Part shown: in pieces, positions 1 through 12,700 of the stretch
Layout: every line of letters starts with the position of its first letter
How positions within the stretch are numbered: position 1 is the first letter of the stretch
DNA from: Henricia sp. BOLD:AAB3569
Lineage: Eukaryota; Echinodermata; Asteroidea; Spinulosida; Echinasteridae
Assembly: GCA_037783545.1 (NCBI GenBank)
Contig: JBBELK010000060.1
Coordinates: 4,154,001-4,218,000 of the forward strand
Length of the DNA stretch: 64,000 bases
Reading direction: 5' to 3'
The notes under the pieces: model-generated
What the model was told of the DNA's origin: nothing
The model's database searches: none
The model's input: the letters and a program-made list of their open reading frames with translations, nothing else
Translations under genes and position numbers: made by a program

Positions 1-250
1 CTGATGAAAAAAATCCAGAAAACAGTTTACAACCTTCAAAAATTATAGGGGCAGTTCAAAAGCAGTTCAAATCAGGGCACGCCAGTCACAAATGGGGGAT
101 TTGGAATGGAAAATAAACATTCCAATCCCAGACTAGTAATTTAAAAGCCCTGTTGATGGTAACGAAAGATGTCCGTCTGTCTGCGCAAAATCTAATGGGC
201 CTAAGTTGGTACCTATCGCGTTTTTCAGTTTTTCATTTGTGATGTTGAAG

Positions 251-999
251 ATGACAAGAGGCGAGTTTGAGTTGTCGGATCTTCCGGGCGAGTCCCCTGG
301 ACGCAAAGGGGTTGGCGTCTTTTGCAAGCCCGTTATGCTAGTCAGTACCTTCCTTGTTGTTTGCGTTATTATCACTGCTGCGTGCCTCATGACTTACTAC
401 ATCCCCCTTTCTCCAAACGAGGGAAACAATGCTTCAACGAAACAATTTGTCATCCAAAACCCAGCAACAACCATAACGCCAGCTCCTTTTACCAATAGTC
501 CAATACACAATTCAACCGGTCCACTGTGGACAGAACGGCCGAGTCTCCCCGCAACCGTCACGATGTCTCCGCCGCTGGATATCATGAAAGGCCGGCTTCC
601 CAAAACAGTGCTACCGAGACGGTACGAAGTCAACCTGCGGCCCTACCTGTATGAAGACGACGTGGTCGACTCCGAGCTTGGAAAGAGGTTCACCTTCGAC
701 GGCTGGGTCAGGATAAAAGTGGAGTGCATCCAGCCGACGGATGAGATTACCTTACACTCCAGGAACCTCACAATCCACGGGTCGCCAACAGTCCGTAGTG
801 TCAGCACTTTGGATAAGAAGGATATCTTCGAAAGCTACAGGATGGTCAAGGAATACGCCTTCGTGATTCTCAAGCTGAAAGAATCGTTGAGGATTCACCA
901 TGATTATGATATATTCATGCAATTTTCCGGTGTCATGAGTAGAGGGGACGAGGTGGGGTTCTATCCCAGCATGTATCTTGATGCTGACAACAACACGAG
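251..999 (+). CDS. Gene A exon 1: tail, membrane anchor, stalk, start of N-terminal domain
   Basis: Residues 1-249. Hydrophobic helix at about 28-50 follows a short charged tail (type II topology). The stalk at about 53-110 is Thr/Pro/Asn rich with N-glycosylation sequons. The M1 N-terminal beta domain begins at [12 protein letters not shown]. Donor GT at 1000; the last codon is split 2+1. Confidence 0.88.
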
Positions 1000-3900
1000 G
1001 TAAGGTTAGCTCTCCATGAAGCACGTGAGGTGAAGAAAAGAAAGGGGTCATGCCTCCGATTAGGATTAGAGCTGATGCTGATGCTTGAATTAGGTTCAGG
1101 GTTTAAGGTAGGGGTAAATGTACGTTTTGGGTTAGGATAGGGTTATAGGTTGTCCTGGTTGAAATCTGTAGAAGTGTAAAACAGGTGTTGTTTAACTAAA
1201 GTCATTACAGGATTGGATTCTGTTGTACTTTTTAGAAATAGACAAGTTTTTTGGGGGGTTGGGGGTGGGGGTGAGGGGGGGGGGGGGGTGGGGTGGGGTG
1301 GGGGGGGGGGGGGGGTGGGGGGGGTGGGGGGGGGGGGTTATACAGATAGCTGGAAACACTGGCACGTTCAAATTGCACGTGAAAGCTTGAAAACAAAATA
1401 TGGAAAACTAGGGGGAAAAGTGTGTTCTATTGGTTTTACATTACAATGCCCGTCCGCGCGGGACTTTCCAGAGGTGCTTCTGCGACTCGGCTGGCCCCGT
1501 AAGCGTACAAATTACAATCCACAGTCGACACCGTACAATTTCGGATGTTTTCCGGCCGTCCGGGTGTTTTTCCGTAATAGGCTGTGGGTCGAAGGCTCAT
1601 ATCTTGTTTGAATGCTCCTGCCTAAAGGTGAATACATTTTAAAACCATAATATGAAAGATTCACAGTTAAAAAGATTAAATCATCAATGTTCATGTGAAA
1701 GTACTGGTTCATTTTGTAAAAATCAGTAATTTTAAAATCATCATTTTTGGAGCAATAACCTCGATCACTATTCTGTGTTGAGAAATTAATAATTATAGAG
1801 TAGGCCTATGTACTTACCCTGGGAATAGTCACCAAGTGCAGTTTCAACCTTGTTCTCATGCACAATTATACAGTGTGCACTGACCCTGGGAATGGTCACT
1901 TGAACGATTATGAACAGCAGAAATATAGAAAATATGAAACAATTGTTCACACGGTATAATGAGTCGCGAAATTCCCGCATCGCGTTAATCGTTGATGGGC
2001 AACTGTTCGATTGCACAGTTGCTTCAGAATTTAACCTAACCCCGTTGTTTTTATGGAATTTTACCAAAAATAAATTCATCAAAACGCGGAAATTCCAATT
2101 TAAAAAAGCGGAATCTAGCATACAATAAAAATGGAAAATGTGGGAGACTGATGGGATGATGTAGCCAAGTGACTGGCACGAAGTAAAGGGTAGAACCTCT
2201 TTTGATCATTTTATGCAAACATTGTCACATTTTATTGTTTATTTTTAATGCAGTAAAAATGTTCAATCACCCATGACATGTACCATTTCAAACCGTGCAT
2301 AGGCTTATTTTAACACAAAGAATTCCCCCTAAATACCACATTTTGGAATTTTTATGTAACAGGTGTTTAGCCTATAGCTCCTACAACATAAATTGAATAA
2401 CACATTAGTAAGCCATATTAAAGTCAAGACTCTATAGTATAGTTTGTGCCTTTTTCTTTTAAATGTAACACTTTTTTTGCATTGTAAAAGTGTACCCGTG
2501 ATTGTGGCCATGTTACAAACCGTAATTAATATATCACACTTTGTGAACATTTTAAGAACAATGACAAGGTGCCATTATGTACTTGGGCCATTACGGTTCA
2601 TTTACTTCAAAATAACAGTTTTTCCCATAACATTAATAATTATTTATTTATTTTTATTTACTATAATGTGAGGTACATTATGTCCTTATTGGAATATTCT
2701 GGCGACCGTCGTGATTTGGGATCTTCTGTCTTGGATTTCAGCTACATGAACCAGTTTTTTTTTCACATGAAAATTAATTTTTCTAAATAAGGGCATCAAA
2801 CGCTACATTTTGGTGTACAGTTCATGCCTTCACCCCTTTGACAGGAGCATTCTCCTATTTCTAGAGCACTTTTTCACCTTCGGCCCACGGCCTATAAGTT
2901 TTACCAAAATTAGTCCAATACGGAGACGGTTGTAAAAAGGCGAGATCACGGAAAATTGGCAATGTACCATGTAGGTATTACTTGTATCACACTCCAGCTA
3001 ACTCGGTCTCTAGAGGACCCAAACATTTGTACCTCCGGCGTACTATGTCCCAATTTGCTGGCAGATCAACCAACTTGCTAATAGGACGAACATCTGGTGT
3101 GCTCGGCAGCATGATGTAAATTTCAGAAAATGTAATTGCCTGATCGTGAGTTGCAATCGTTAATTCCCAAAGCTATCGTGTACGTGTAGGTACTACAGAC
3201 GTAAACCCAGTCATGTCCAGACAACACTAATCATTATTGGCCTCATTCACACACCAAATCTATTTTTAATCGAATCCTGTGTGAATCGGATCCTTTTAAA
3301 ATATTTCTTTGATTTTGTAAGAAGTCATCATTTCATAAAATGTGTATAAATGTAACTAAAATAAAATTATTAAAAACGAGAAATGTATTATGAATTTTAA
3401 TTTTCCGGCCTTATGTGCCAAATACGTGTACATGTACGACTTACGTCATATATACTGAAGGCCTCCTTTTATTTAGCTTTTTGCGTGTTACATTTGTATA
3501 ATGGCTGGCGTCCCGAAATCTTCACTTTCATATGCACGTGCAGTTTAGATCACATACTACGCCGTTGTTGTTAGCACACCGATGCATAGCAACCAATAGC
3601 CTGGCTGCTTTAAGACATTCTCTCCAAATTGTGAACACGGTATTGATCCTTTACTTCACACCTGCCGTGTGCACCACATAACAACAAAATGTTAGTCTGG
3701 TCAAGTGGATACTTAGTGTGCACGTGTGAGGAAGTACTTCATCAGTATAGACGCTAATAGAACCGCCATTTTGGTACTTAGTCGCTTGTACCTCGCGCTA
3801 CCTAAATAAGTCGCACATGGGATAAAGTTGGCAACGTATGGAAGTGACATATCAGCCATGAGTTTAGGGGAATATTAAATGTGTCACAATATATTTTAAG

Positions 3901-6900
3901 AATGTGCTAAATCATACATATATTGTTTTTGCAGTTTCGCATTATATTTTGTGGGGAGAAATACGCCACCGGCTGTTTTTGGTCGGGATGACATTCTTTC
4001 TTCCTCAAAACACAAACTTACATTATTATATTCTTATATAAGGTTTTATATAACGCCCATTAAGTAGATCCCTGTCATTTGATTAGACGATAGAAGGTCA
4101 CATGGCGTTAAATAATTTAACACTTTAATGCTACGTCACCAACCGTGCATTTTTGTTTAATACAATTTGTTTCCATTGCACGGCGCGCCTGTTTCCATTG
4201 CACTGCACGCGCACCGCATGCATTTTTACCGCAAGCGCGTGTTTGTGTACGCGCGTACAATGTAGGTGCGTTCAGACGATCGTTGTTAACTTATAAGTAA
4301 TTCAGTCGTTGGAAGTGGGCACTCGTGAGTAAGCTCGTAAGTAGTGACCGTGTGGACGCACTTATAATTACTTACAAGTTAACAACGACGATTTACCCAC
4401 GAGAAATCTTATGAGTAGCGCCCTATACTTACGAGCGCGTCGTTGTTGAATCACCCTGTGGACACGCGTCGTTAGGTCCGTTCAGGCGATCGTTGTTAAA
4501 GGCCCAGTGTATCATTTGCAATGACCCCAAAAGGTAATCGACGAGTTTATAGGGGAAAAGTTCTGAAAGTAAAGATTGAATTAATAGCAACTATCTAATG
4601 AAAGTTTTTTGCTCCAAATGATATAATTTTACCAGAAAATAATCCGTAAAGATGAAATTATTTAGATCGTTTGCAAACGATTTACTTATTTTTGGTTCGC
4701 ATCTACGCGGTCCAAAATGCATGAACGCTGTGTACTACGTGTGCGTGTTCCATTGCGATGCATTTTTATGGATCGCGCGCACACGCAGTATATGATGTGC
4801 GCCACAGAGTGCATGACGCAAGCCACATAGTACCCGATCAATATTTGAAACACCCCGCCAAGACCAGAAAAACGCATATGGATTTTTATGGGTTTTTTAA
4901 ACGTGGTACATTTGACAAAGCTGAAATTTCTTCGGATAAGTTTGTTGATGTCTTTCTTTTGATTTATAATGGTTTTATTCGCAGAATCGCTCAAAAACAG
5001 ATAATCTCTGGGCCTTTAACTCGTTGGTAGTAGGCTCTCGTGAGTAAGCCCGTAAGTAGTGACCGTGTGGACGCACTTACTAACAAGTTAACAACGACAA
5101 CATACCAACGACAAATCTTATGAGGAGCGCACTATTTACGAGCGCGCACCTTTGGTATATGAGTCGTGTGCATGCTTGCGCGTCGTTGTTAAAGCACCTC
5201 GGGACACGCGTCTTCACGTAGGACGACTGTCGTTGTTAACGTTACCTTCGAAGGTAGTGCCCGTCTGAACATGACTAATGACATTACACGACGCTGAAGC
5301 AGACGCGTTTGCGTAAGACGCACGTAGGTAGATGAGTCAGTTTCGGTCATTGTGATGCGAGGGGTGACAGAGACTAGGGTCTTAAGTACTTTTTTTTTTC
5401 ATATTCTCAGGCTGTCAGATGTTCTCCAGCAAATGACAACTATATAGGCCTCTACGACAAATAATGAATGTTAAAACGGCTCCGCCTCGTTGAATGGAAC
5501 GTTCCATCTTTCAACTCATGAAAATATTCGTACCAATGAACTCATAAACATTCATTATTTGTACACTACCGAACTGTCATTGTTCTCCCAATTTTTAGTC
5601 TTTTGTTTTCCCTTTGTTCCCAGCGTAATCACAAACTTCATAGACTTTACATTCGTCATGTCTGACCCTCCACCGACCTACCCTATAAGATCAGTATACT
5701 TTTATGTTTACCACCAACACCCCAGATACATAGCCACGACCCAAATGGAGGGGCCCTTTGCGCGACGCACCCTGCCGTGTTTCGACGAGCCCACCTTCAA
5801 AGCTTCATACGACGTGCAGCTGGAACACCGCACCGACATGCAAGCCCTCAGTAACGGCCAGGCCATCCGGACCATCCAGCTGGACGGACACTGGGCCCGT
5901 ACTTACTTCGCCAGAGTCCCGGCCATGCCAACGTACCTGCTAGCTTTCATCGTTCATGATTACTCTTCCATCAACGTGACCAACGCTAACGGATGTCTGG
6001 TAATGCCCCGGGCACACATTAACGGATCTGACGACGAATCGCCACGATTATTTTTTAATAATCCGTACCAATCCCTCGTCATCTGTGGGCAGATCCATTA
6101 CGGGCCCTTGGTGCTCCCCGAGGGTCCCAGACGGAAGTTCTGATATGGTCAAATTTTTCGTATATACCGTGTCGAACAGCTGCCATCTTGTTGGGGAGCA
6201 TTTGTTGTTTAAATTGATCAACAATGTCAGCACAAAATGTGCAACCATGCATGTTCTCACAGAACAGAGAACTTGCCCTACAAGATGGCAGCTATTCGAT
6301 ACGGTCTATACCAGAGACGATTTGTGCATCCCGCGGACTACTGATGAACGCAACCCAGCACATCTGTGGCATTCTACGGATGTTCCACGGCAAACCATTA
6401 TTGATCCCTGATTATCCTTTGTGTTGCCGCGGATTCCCCGTATACCCTTGCTGTACCGAAACAATCGTTATTCCTTCAATATCCCTGATAGTAGGCCTAC
6501 TCGTACCAGTTCCTTAGAACACTGATTTCGGACCTTCACGGATTGGTTGGCCGTAGTGAACCCTGGTGATCCGTGGTGGGATCCGTTACAATGTGACCGG
6601 GGCATAAGGTGCTGGTAGTTAATGCCCGTTATATCATTTGCAATGACCCAAAATTGTACTTCTCGACCCAACCTTTTACCTCTTCAATGTGTTGATGGCA
6701 ATGTTAAAATACACGACCTGTCAGTTTATTCATTTCTAAGATGGTACTTTTTTTGTAAGAAATTAACAACTTAATGTAGTTTTATTAAATGTGCATATAT
6801 TATTATATTGGGCATTAAAGTTTAAAGATATAATGTCCACGGAAGCACTTACAGCACTTCGTCTATTCAAAAGCTTAGTGAAATGAAATCTAACATCAAA

Positions 6901-9727
6901 CCAGTATTTGGAGGAACCTTCAACCACAAACCAAATTCAAATTTATTTTTAGTTCATAAAGAAGTGACCTTTTTAACTATTTAACCATTTTCTTGGCATA
7001 CATGAGAGCTATTCATGGGAAAAACCTACAGAAGAAACAAGGAAACAAACATTGCGCTTAAAAAGGTTGTTAATATTGATCCAATTTGACTCGAACAAAA
7101 TTTGTAAAAGTGGTTGCAGAGCACACTATCTCTAAATCAAACAGGTTGAAAAAGATCTCATCTCGAAACCTCTGAAGAACGCAAACTGGTTTGTGCACAA
7201 GTCTGTGGACATTTCGCTGTTGATGGCATCATAGCTTTTCTATGCATTCACAACATAGTTGCTGAGTCCTAAAATAACTCACAATTTTGGTGCCACTGTA
7301 CGTGGAAAGAAGTCAATAAGCTCTCCGTTGATATGCACCATGCCAATAACAGATCTCAATAACCCATATGCATGTATAATGAAAATTACAATCTTGTTTT
7401 GACTTCGCCAAACTGGACTAATTAAATTTTCTCAAAAAGAAATTCGGATCTTTCAGACCAGTTAAGGTTTTGACATCTAGAGACTTCGCATACTCATTTG
7501 TTGCTCGTTGAGTTATCGTTTCTCAATTATTTCATTTTTTAGATTCGTATTTGGTGTCAGTCAGACCTCATCAACTTGGCTCCCTACGCCCTCAACGTCG
7601 CAAACGTGGTTCAAACATTTTTTGACGAGTACCTTGATAGCGAGTATCCATTGGCCAAACAGGGTGAGAGAGGAACACTCTTTGGTTTTTAAAGTTAAAG
7701 TGTGAATGTGTTTGATTATATAGCTCATGGGCGCCTAACAGGCAGCTGGGGCTGCATGCCTCCCGGGGAGCTGCATGATAAGGGTAAATGAACGATATTG
7801 AGCCTTGCAGTGACCAGGGGGTAATGATGTGAGGGCCCTGAGTGCCGTGCTTGGTGGATTTGTGCGTGATATAAGAAGTTCGCATTTATCATCACTGCAG
7901 CATCCCCCAGTCCCGGTTCGCGGGAGGAGGGAGCTACGTACCTATGCTCTTACCAACGAAAATTACTCTCTTTTTTCGAAATATCATTTTACAATATTAT
8001 GACTTTTACCTGCACCTCAAATGGAATTTTCAAACAAACCATGGCGGTATTTGTGAAACAAAACTTACGGATATATTGGCAGTATAAAAATCAATATTTG
8101 CAAGATGCTAAATCTAATTGCAGAACGGTTACGTTCGAAGTTAGTTTCTTTGAAAAACACCAATCTGAGTTAGAAGCTTATCAGGATAATGTCCTTTGTG
8201 AAGCGTTCGAAAAGCGTGAGTGACGCAATGCAGCCATGTTCCCAGCACTATTGATGAGTAGAGGAATTGCCCCTCTGCGCTATACCTTAACATATTATAA
8301 CTGATCTTTTGTTGACGAACCGACTCTTCCCTAAATGTTGAAAAGAACCTTAACAATTATTTTGATGTTTGAGACACAACGGGGCACAAAGGAAGTGGCA
8401 TCCCGTCTGTCACACATTCATCAAACGCAAAATGCGCAGCCAGAATACTACATCAATCCTCATAATCTATCATGTTTCCATACGATTGTGCTCCTTCTTA
8501 TAGACCACATAGCGATACAGGATTTCCGCTTTGGAGCCATGGAGAACTGGGGACTTGTTACATATCAGGATGTGTCACTGCTTTATGGTCTGGAAATAAT
8601 TTGGAGAAACGAGTTCTATTCCGAGATTATTACGCACGAAATAGCTCATATGGTAAGCGTAATTGACGAATTTCAAACAGAATACTTGTAAAGTAAATTG
8701 GTAATCTTTTGTGTTTGCTATAAAATTACTGGATATACACTAAAGCAGTCAAGTGGATCTTTCTATCGATACGGGATCAAACCCGTTACACTTTGATGCA
8801 TTTGTAAAATAAAATGACTTTTACAAGTTACCACTGTTTTACCATGGCCTTCGTTCACCAAAACGGGTGCGTGAAGTGACGTGGGCCTGGACTTGACTGC
8901 ATGGGAGTTTGCCAATTAATCAAAGAAGGCGTTTACGAGACTTCCACCTATTCCGTTTGCGTGGCCTAACCCCGTCTGTATCCACCGTGTCCGTTTGAAC
9001 TATAATTGTGTCCACAGATACTTTTGGGCACTCATTATGTCCGCACCACTATGTCCGCTTGTACCATTATGTCCCCACCATTGTGTCCGAAGAAATCACC
9101 ATGTCCGTACCATTGTGTCTGGAAAAAACCCCATTATGTCGGCACCATTGTGTCCGAACAATATGTCCGCACCATTGTGCCCGGAAAAATCTGCGGACCC
9201 AATGGTACAGACAACCTGTATACTCGTCTTTTTTTTCAGTGGTTCGGCAATCTCGTTACAATGGAATGGTGGGACGATCTGTGGCTAAACGAAGGTTTCG
9301 CAACTTACATGGAGCACATTGGAGTACACCGCGTTCATCCAGAGTTCCGGATGGTAAGCTGGTGAATTGGCTGCTAAATGCTTCTGGTCTACCACCACGA
9401 CCTCACCTGATAATGGGAGCGTTTGTTTAGTGTTACCCTGGCCATGGGTAGATTTAGATGTTTATCACACCGAAGTCTCCACCGAAAAAAAAGAAGATGT
9501 TTTGTATTTTTCCAAAGATAACTTAAAACACAATTTATTTCCAAGATGCTGCGTTCTACTGAACTTGCTGCCTGCGTGCTGCACCGGCGACAACAGGCAC
9601 AGACTTGCAGTTTGAAACCGTTCCACTGGAATATTGCAGCATTCCAGTGGGCCTACAGGATAATTATAGCAAAACAATAATTGTGGGTTGGTGAGATGTG
9701 AAGCGGGGGCGGGGGGGTCCTATAATG

Positions 9728-9760
<33 letters not shown>

Positions 9761-12700
9761 TCTTTCTGGTATTCATACCAAGGATTCCTCAATAGTGCTC
9801 ATTGCACTGTCACTCGCAAGCGTGAGGAAACCCATGAAGAATTAGAATTAGAATTAGAAATGGCCAGAGACACCGGGGATGATCCCCCTTGCTCTTCACG
9901 AAAGAATGCTCTGGGATCTTTAGAGTGCGTTTTTTATTACCTAACACACTGGACCAACGGCTTTACATCCCTTCCGAAGGATGGAGCAAGTGTGGTTGAG
10001 TGCCTTACCCTCAAGGGCACAAAAAGTGATATACATAATCAATCAAGACGTCTGTGGGTAACTGTAAATGATGTATTAGGTCTTTAACTTGAAATAGGCA
10101 ATTTTTAGAGTCTACGTTTTTTTGGGGGGGGGGGGGGGGGCGCAAAAGACAAAAAAAGGCGAGTCACTGTTAATAAACATAGCTTGTCATTTTGCCAAAC
10201 CCTCCCTCTTCACATACCTCCTACCATTTGGCCATATCCCATACCCATAGTTAATCAAGGCTATATATGCATTCAGACAATCCTGGCCAAAATGGTTGGG
10301 ACACCTTCCCCCGCTCCCCCAATAATGTTGTCATCTCCAAGTGGAGGACAGTTCACGAACTGAGAAACAACGTTGAACGAGGGCCGGGACCGGGGCCCAG
10401 CGAGTTTTGGCCAAGATTGCAGGATACAACCTTTTTCTGTTGACGGGATAGCAATGCTTGGACATCGGCGGACCATGTGCATTCTTGTATTGATTTTTAA
10501 AATTGAATTGCTAACTTAATTTCCCGATATTTCTCTGTCAGGACGAATACTTTTACGTCGACGTCACCGAGTATGCTTTATTCGTGGACAGTTTGGCTGT
10601 TTATCCAGCGATAAGGGCACCAGTCTACGCCGTTGATGATGACATCGACGGACAGTTTCATGTGATTACATACTCGAAGGTATGCCACACTAATTGTTTT
10701 TATTAGTTGCCATGTGTTAAGTCTGTATATAGTCTGTTCGATTCCGGGCCGCGACGGGTTGTGGCACCTGTGCCCTGGAGCAAGGCACTCAACCACACTT
10801 GCTCCCATTCCTGTAATTGGCGGTCCCACCGCTGTTGGATGTGGTAAATAAATAAATAAATAAATATACGATATTGAAAACCTATATTGACCTATAAGAA
10901 ATTATAGTCACGTGGAGATAGGCTAGTGCATGAAACTTGCGTCAGCATGAAACAGACCCGGGTAATTTCCTGACCATCGTTCCTGACCGGGCACTTTATA
11001 AAAACTATAGGAGTAGAGGTTTCAATTAAGGCTTATCGTTTAACAAAAAGTGTTACTTTATCTGTTGAATTACATTTTAAACTCAACTGCCTATGATGGT
11101 GAGCCGCTGGTTTTTCACCTGCTCATTGTTTAAATACCTGTTGTTGAAATGCTGCTTGTTGAGTTCGTTAATTGCATTTATACTTTGGTCACAGTTGTGT
11201 TATACTAAGCACATGGATTGGCATAATTTAGAGTCCCTCGGGGCGCAAAGACGTGCACCATTGACCTCATTTCCAGTCCATCTGTGTATAATGGCATCTA
11301 AGGCCGACAAGACATTGGTGAGTGGGGCCTACGGAAAGACCGGTGATAGACCTTACGAAATGAGGCCTAAAAGAACGCTAATGTGTGGGAACTATGTAAG
11401 CACTGATTTCTGATGCGTACGATACACGTATTGTACACATTTGCCTTCAAGCCAAACAAGATCCACGGGCAGACGTTGCCAAAATTCAGATAAATGGAGA
11501 CTTTCCCCTTGAGTCATGACGAGTCAATCGAGTTATGGGTCATTACTCCAACACATTCCTTTCAGTTTTTTGTTTTGTCTGCTTCCAATGTACCAAGCAT
11601 GTTAAGTAACGTGTGATTAAAGCTATCCATGAGACCATTTCCTTGAGGGTGGTGAGGAGCTGTGCGATTTGGCATAGTTCCTTGATTAGCTGGCGTTCGA
11701 AGTTTCTACCTTGATCAGAATGTACTATGTGGAGTGGAAACCGTAACTCTGAATGATTTTTTTCCAACGGTATTTTTGCAATTCTGTCGGCTTTCGAGTA
11801 GGAAATGCATGAGCATACTTGGTAAAGTGGTCGGTCACAGCTATGGTGTTTTCGGAACCTTTATTCCATTCAAGTTCTCGCAATCTATGCAAATATGTTT
11901 TATTAGTTCGCTGGTTTGGATGTTTATTAGGGAACTCTTTTCATAAGGCAACATCGCTTATACCTTTCACACCACATCCCGATGACGTCGTATGCCATCT
12001 CTGACGAGAAGAAACAGTTCTGTACGAGTTTGAGAGTTTTTTCACAACCCAAGTTGCCAAGTCACGGGTGTAGTGCCTAGAGTACAGAGTTGCCTGGGAC
12101 CTATGGAGCACATGTGGCCAGGCCTACCAAACAATGGTGCACAGGCTTACGGAACAGTCTTGTTTGGACATGGAGTACAATGATATCTGGGGTCTTTGTA
12201 CTGTGATCAACAGCCATCAGCCATATAGAACATTGTGTCCCGGGCCAACAGAACACAGAAAAGTGGTGTCTGAGCCTGATGGGGAAGTGGTGCCCAAAAT
12301 ACCAATAAAACTCTGGTGCATAATGACCTGACCCTGAAGTCTGCGGTACACCAACTGAACACTCGTATACATATACTAGGTCTGGGGAACATTGGTGGCG
12401 TTTGGAATAATTCAGACAACTGATTGCAGCAAACGGAGCGGGCCTCTGTTTTATGAAGTACCTTGCTGAATTCCAATTGCTCATAACCACTAAAACTACA
12501 AATCTCGTCAGCCTTTTTAATGTTATCAATTCAAGGCATAAAGAAACACGCGGACGACTCAAAACGGCTTGTACTTGACAGCTCAACTTTATTTTTTACT
12601 CTTAGTTGCTTTCTTTTTCTCAAATTTTAATTTTAAAAACACAGGGAGCATCGATTCTTAGGATGATGGAGCATTTCCTAACTCTAGAAGTGTTCAACCA

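Larger units (their letters stand above)
1000..5725. other. Gene A intron 1 (4.7 kb)
   Basis: Contains a G-rich tract, a dispersed repeat (2410-2893) and the GTCGTTGTTAAC dimer (4261-5245). Nothing recognisable was seen at 1340-2400, 2900-4260 or 5250-5725 beyond A+T-rich noncoding sequence. Confidence 0.7.

Noticed and set aside
1213-1611. Glycine-rich open frame over the G tract
   Set aside because: Product of a simple repeat; no homology, no splice signals linking it to other exons.
5490-5725. Upstream extension of the open frame of gene A exon 2
   Set aside because: The homologous exons in B and C start at the AG before RYIATT; the extension has no counterpart and is intron sequence that happens to be open.
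12101-12586. 161-residue minus-strand open frame as a gene
   Set aside because: No recognisable domain; lies antisense in an intron beside a retrotransposon remnant.
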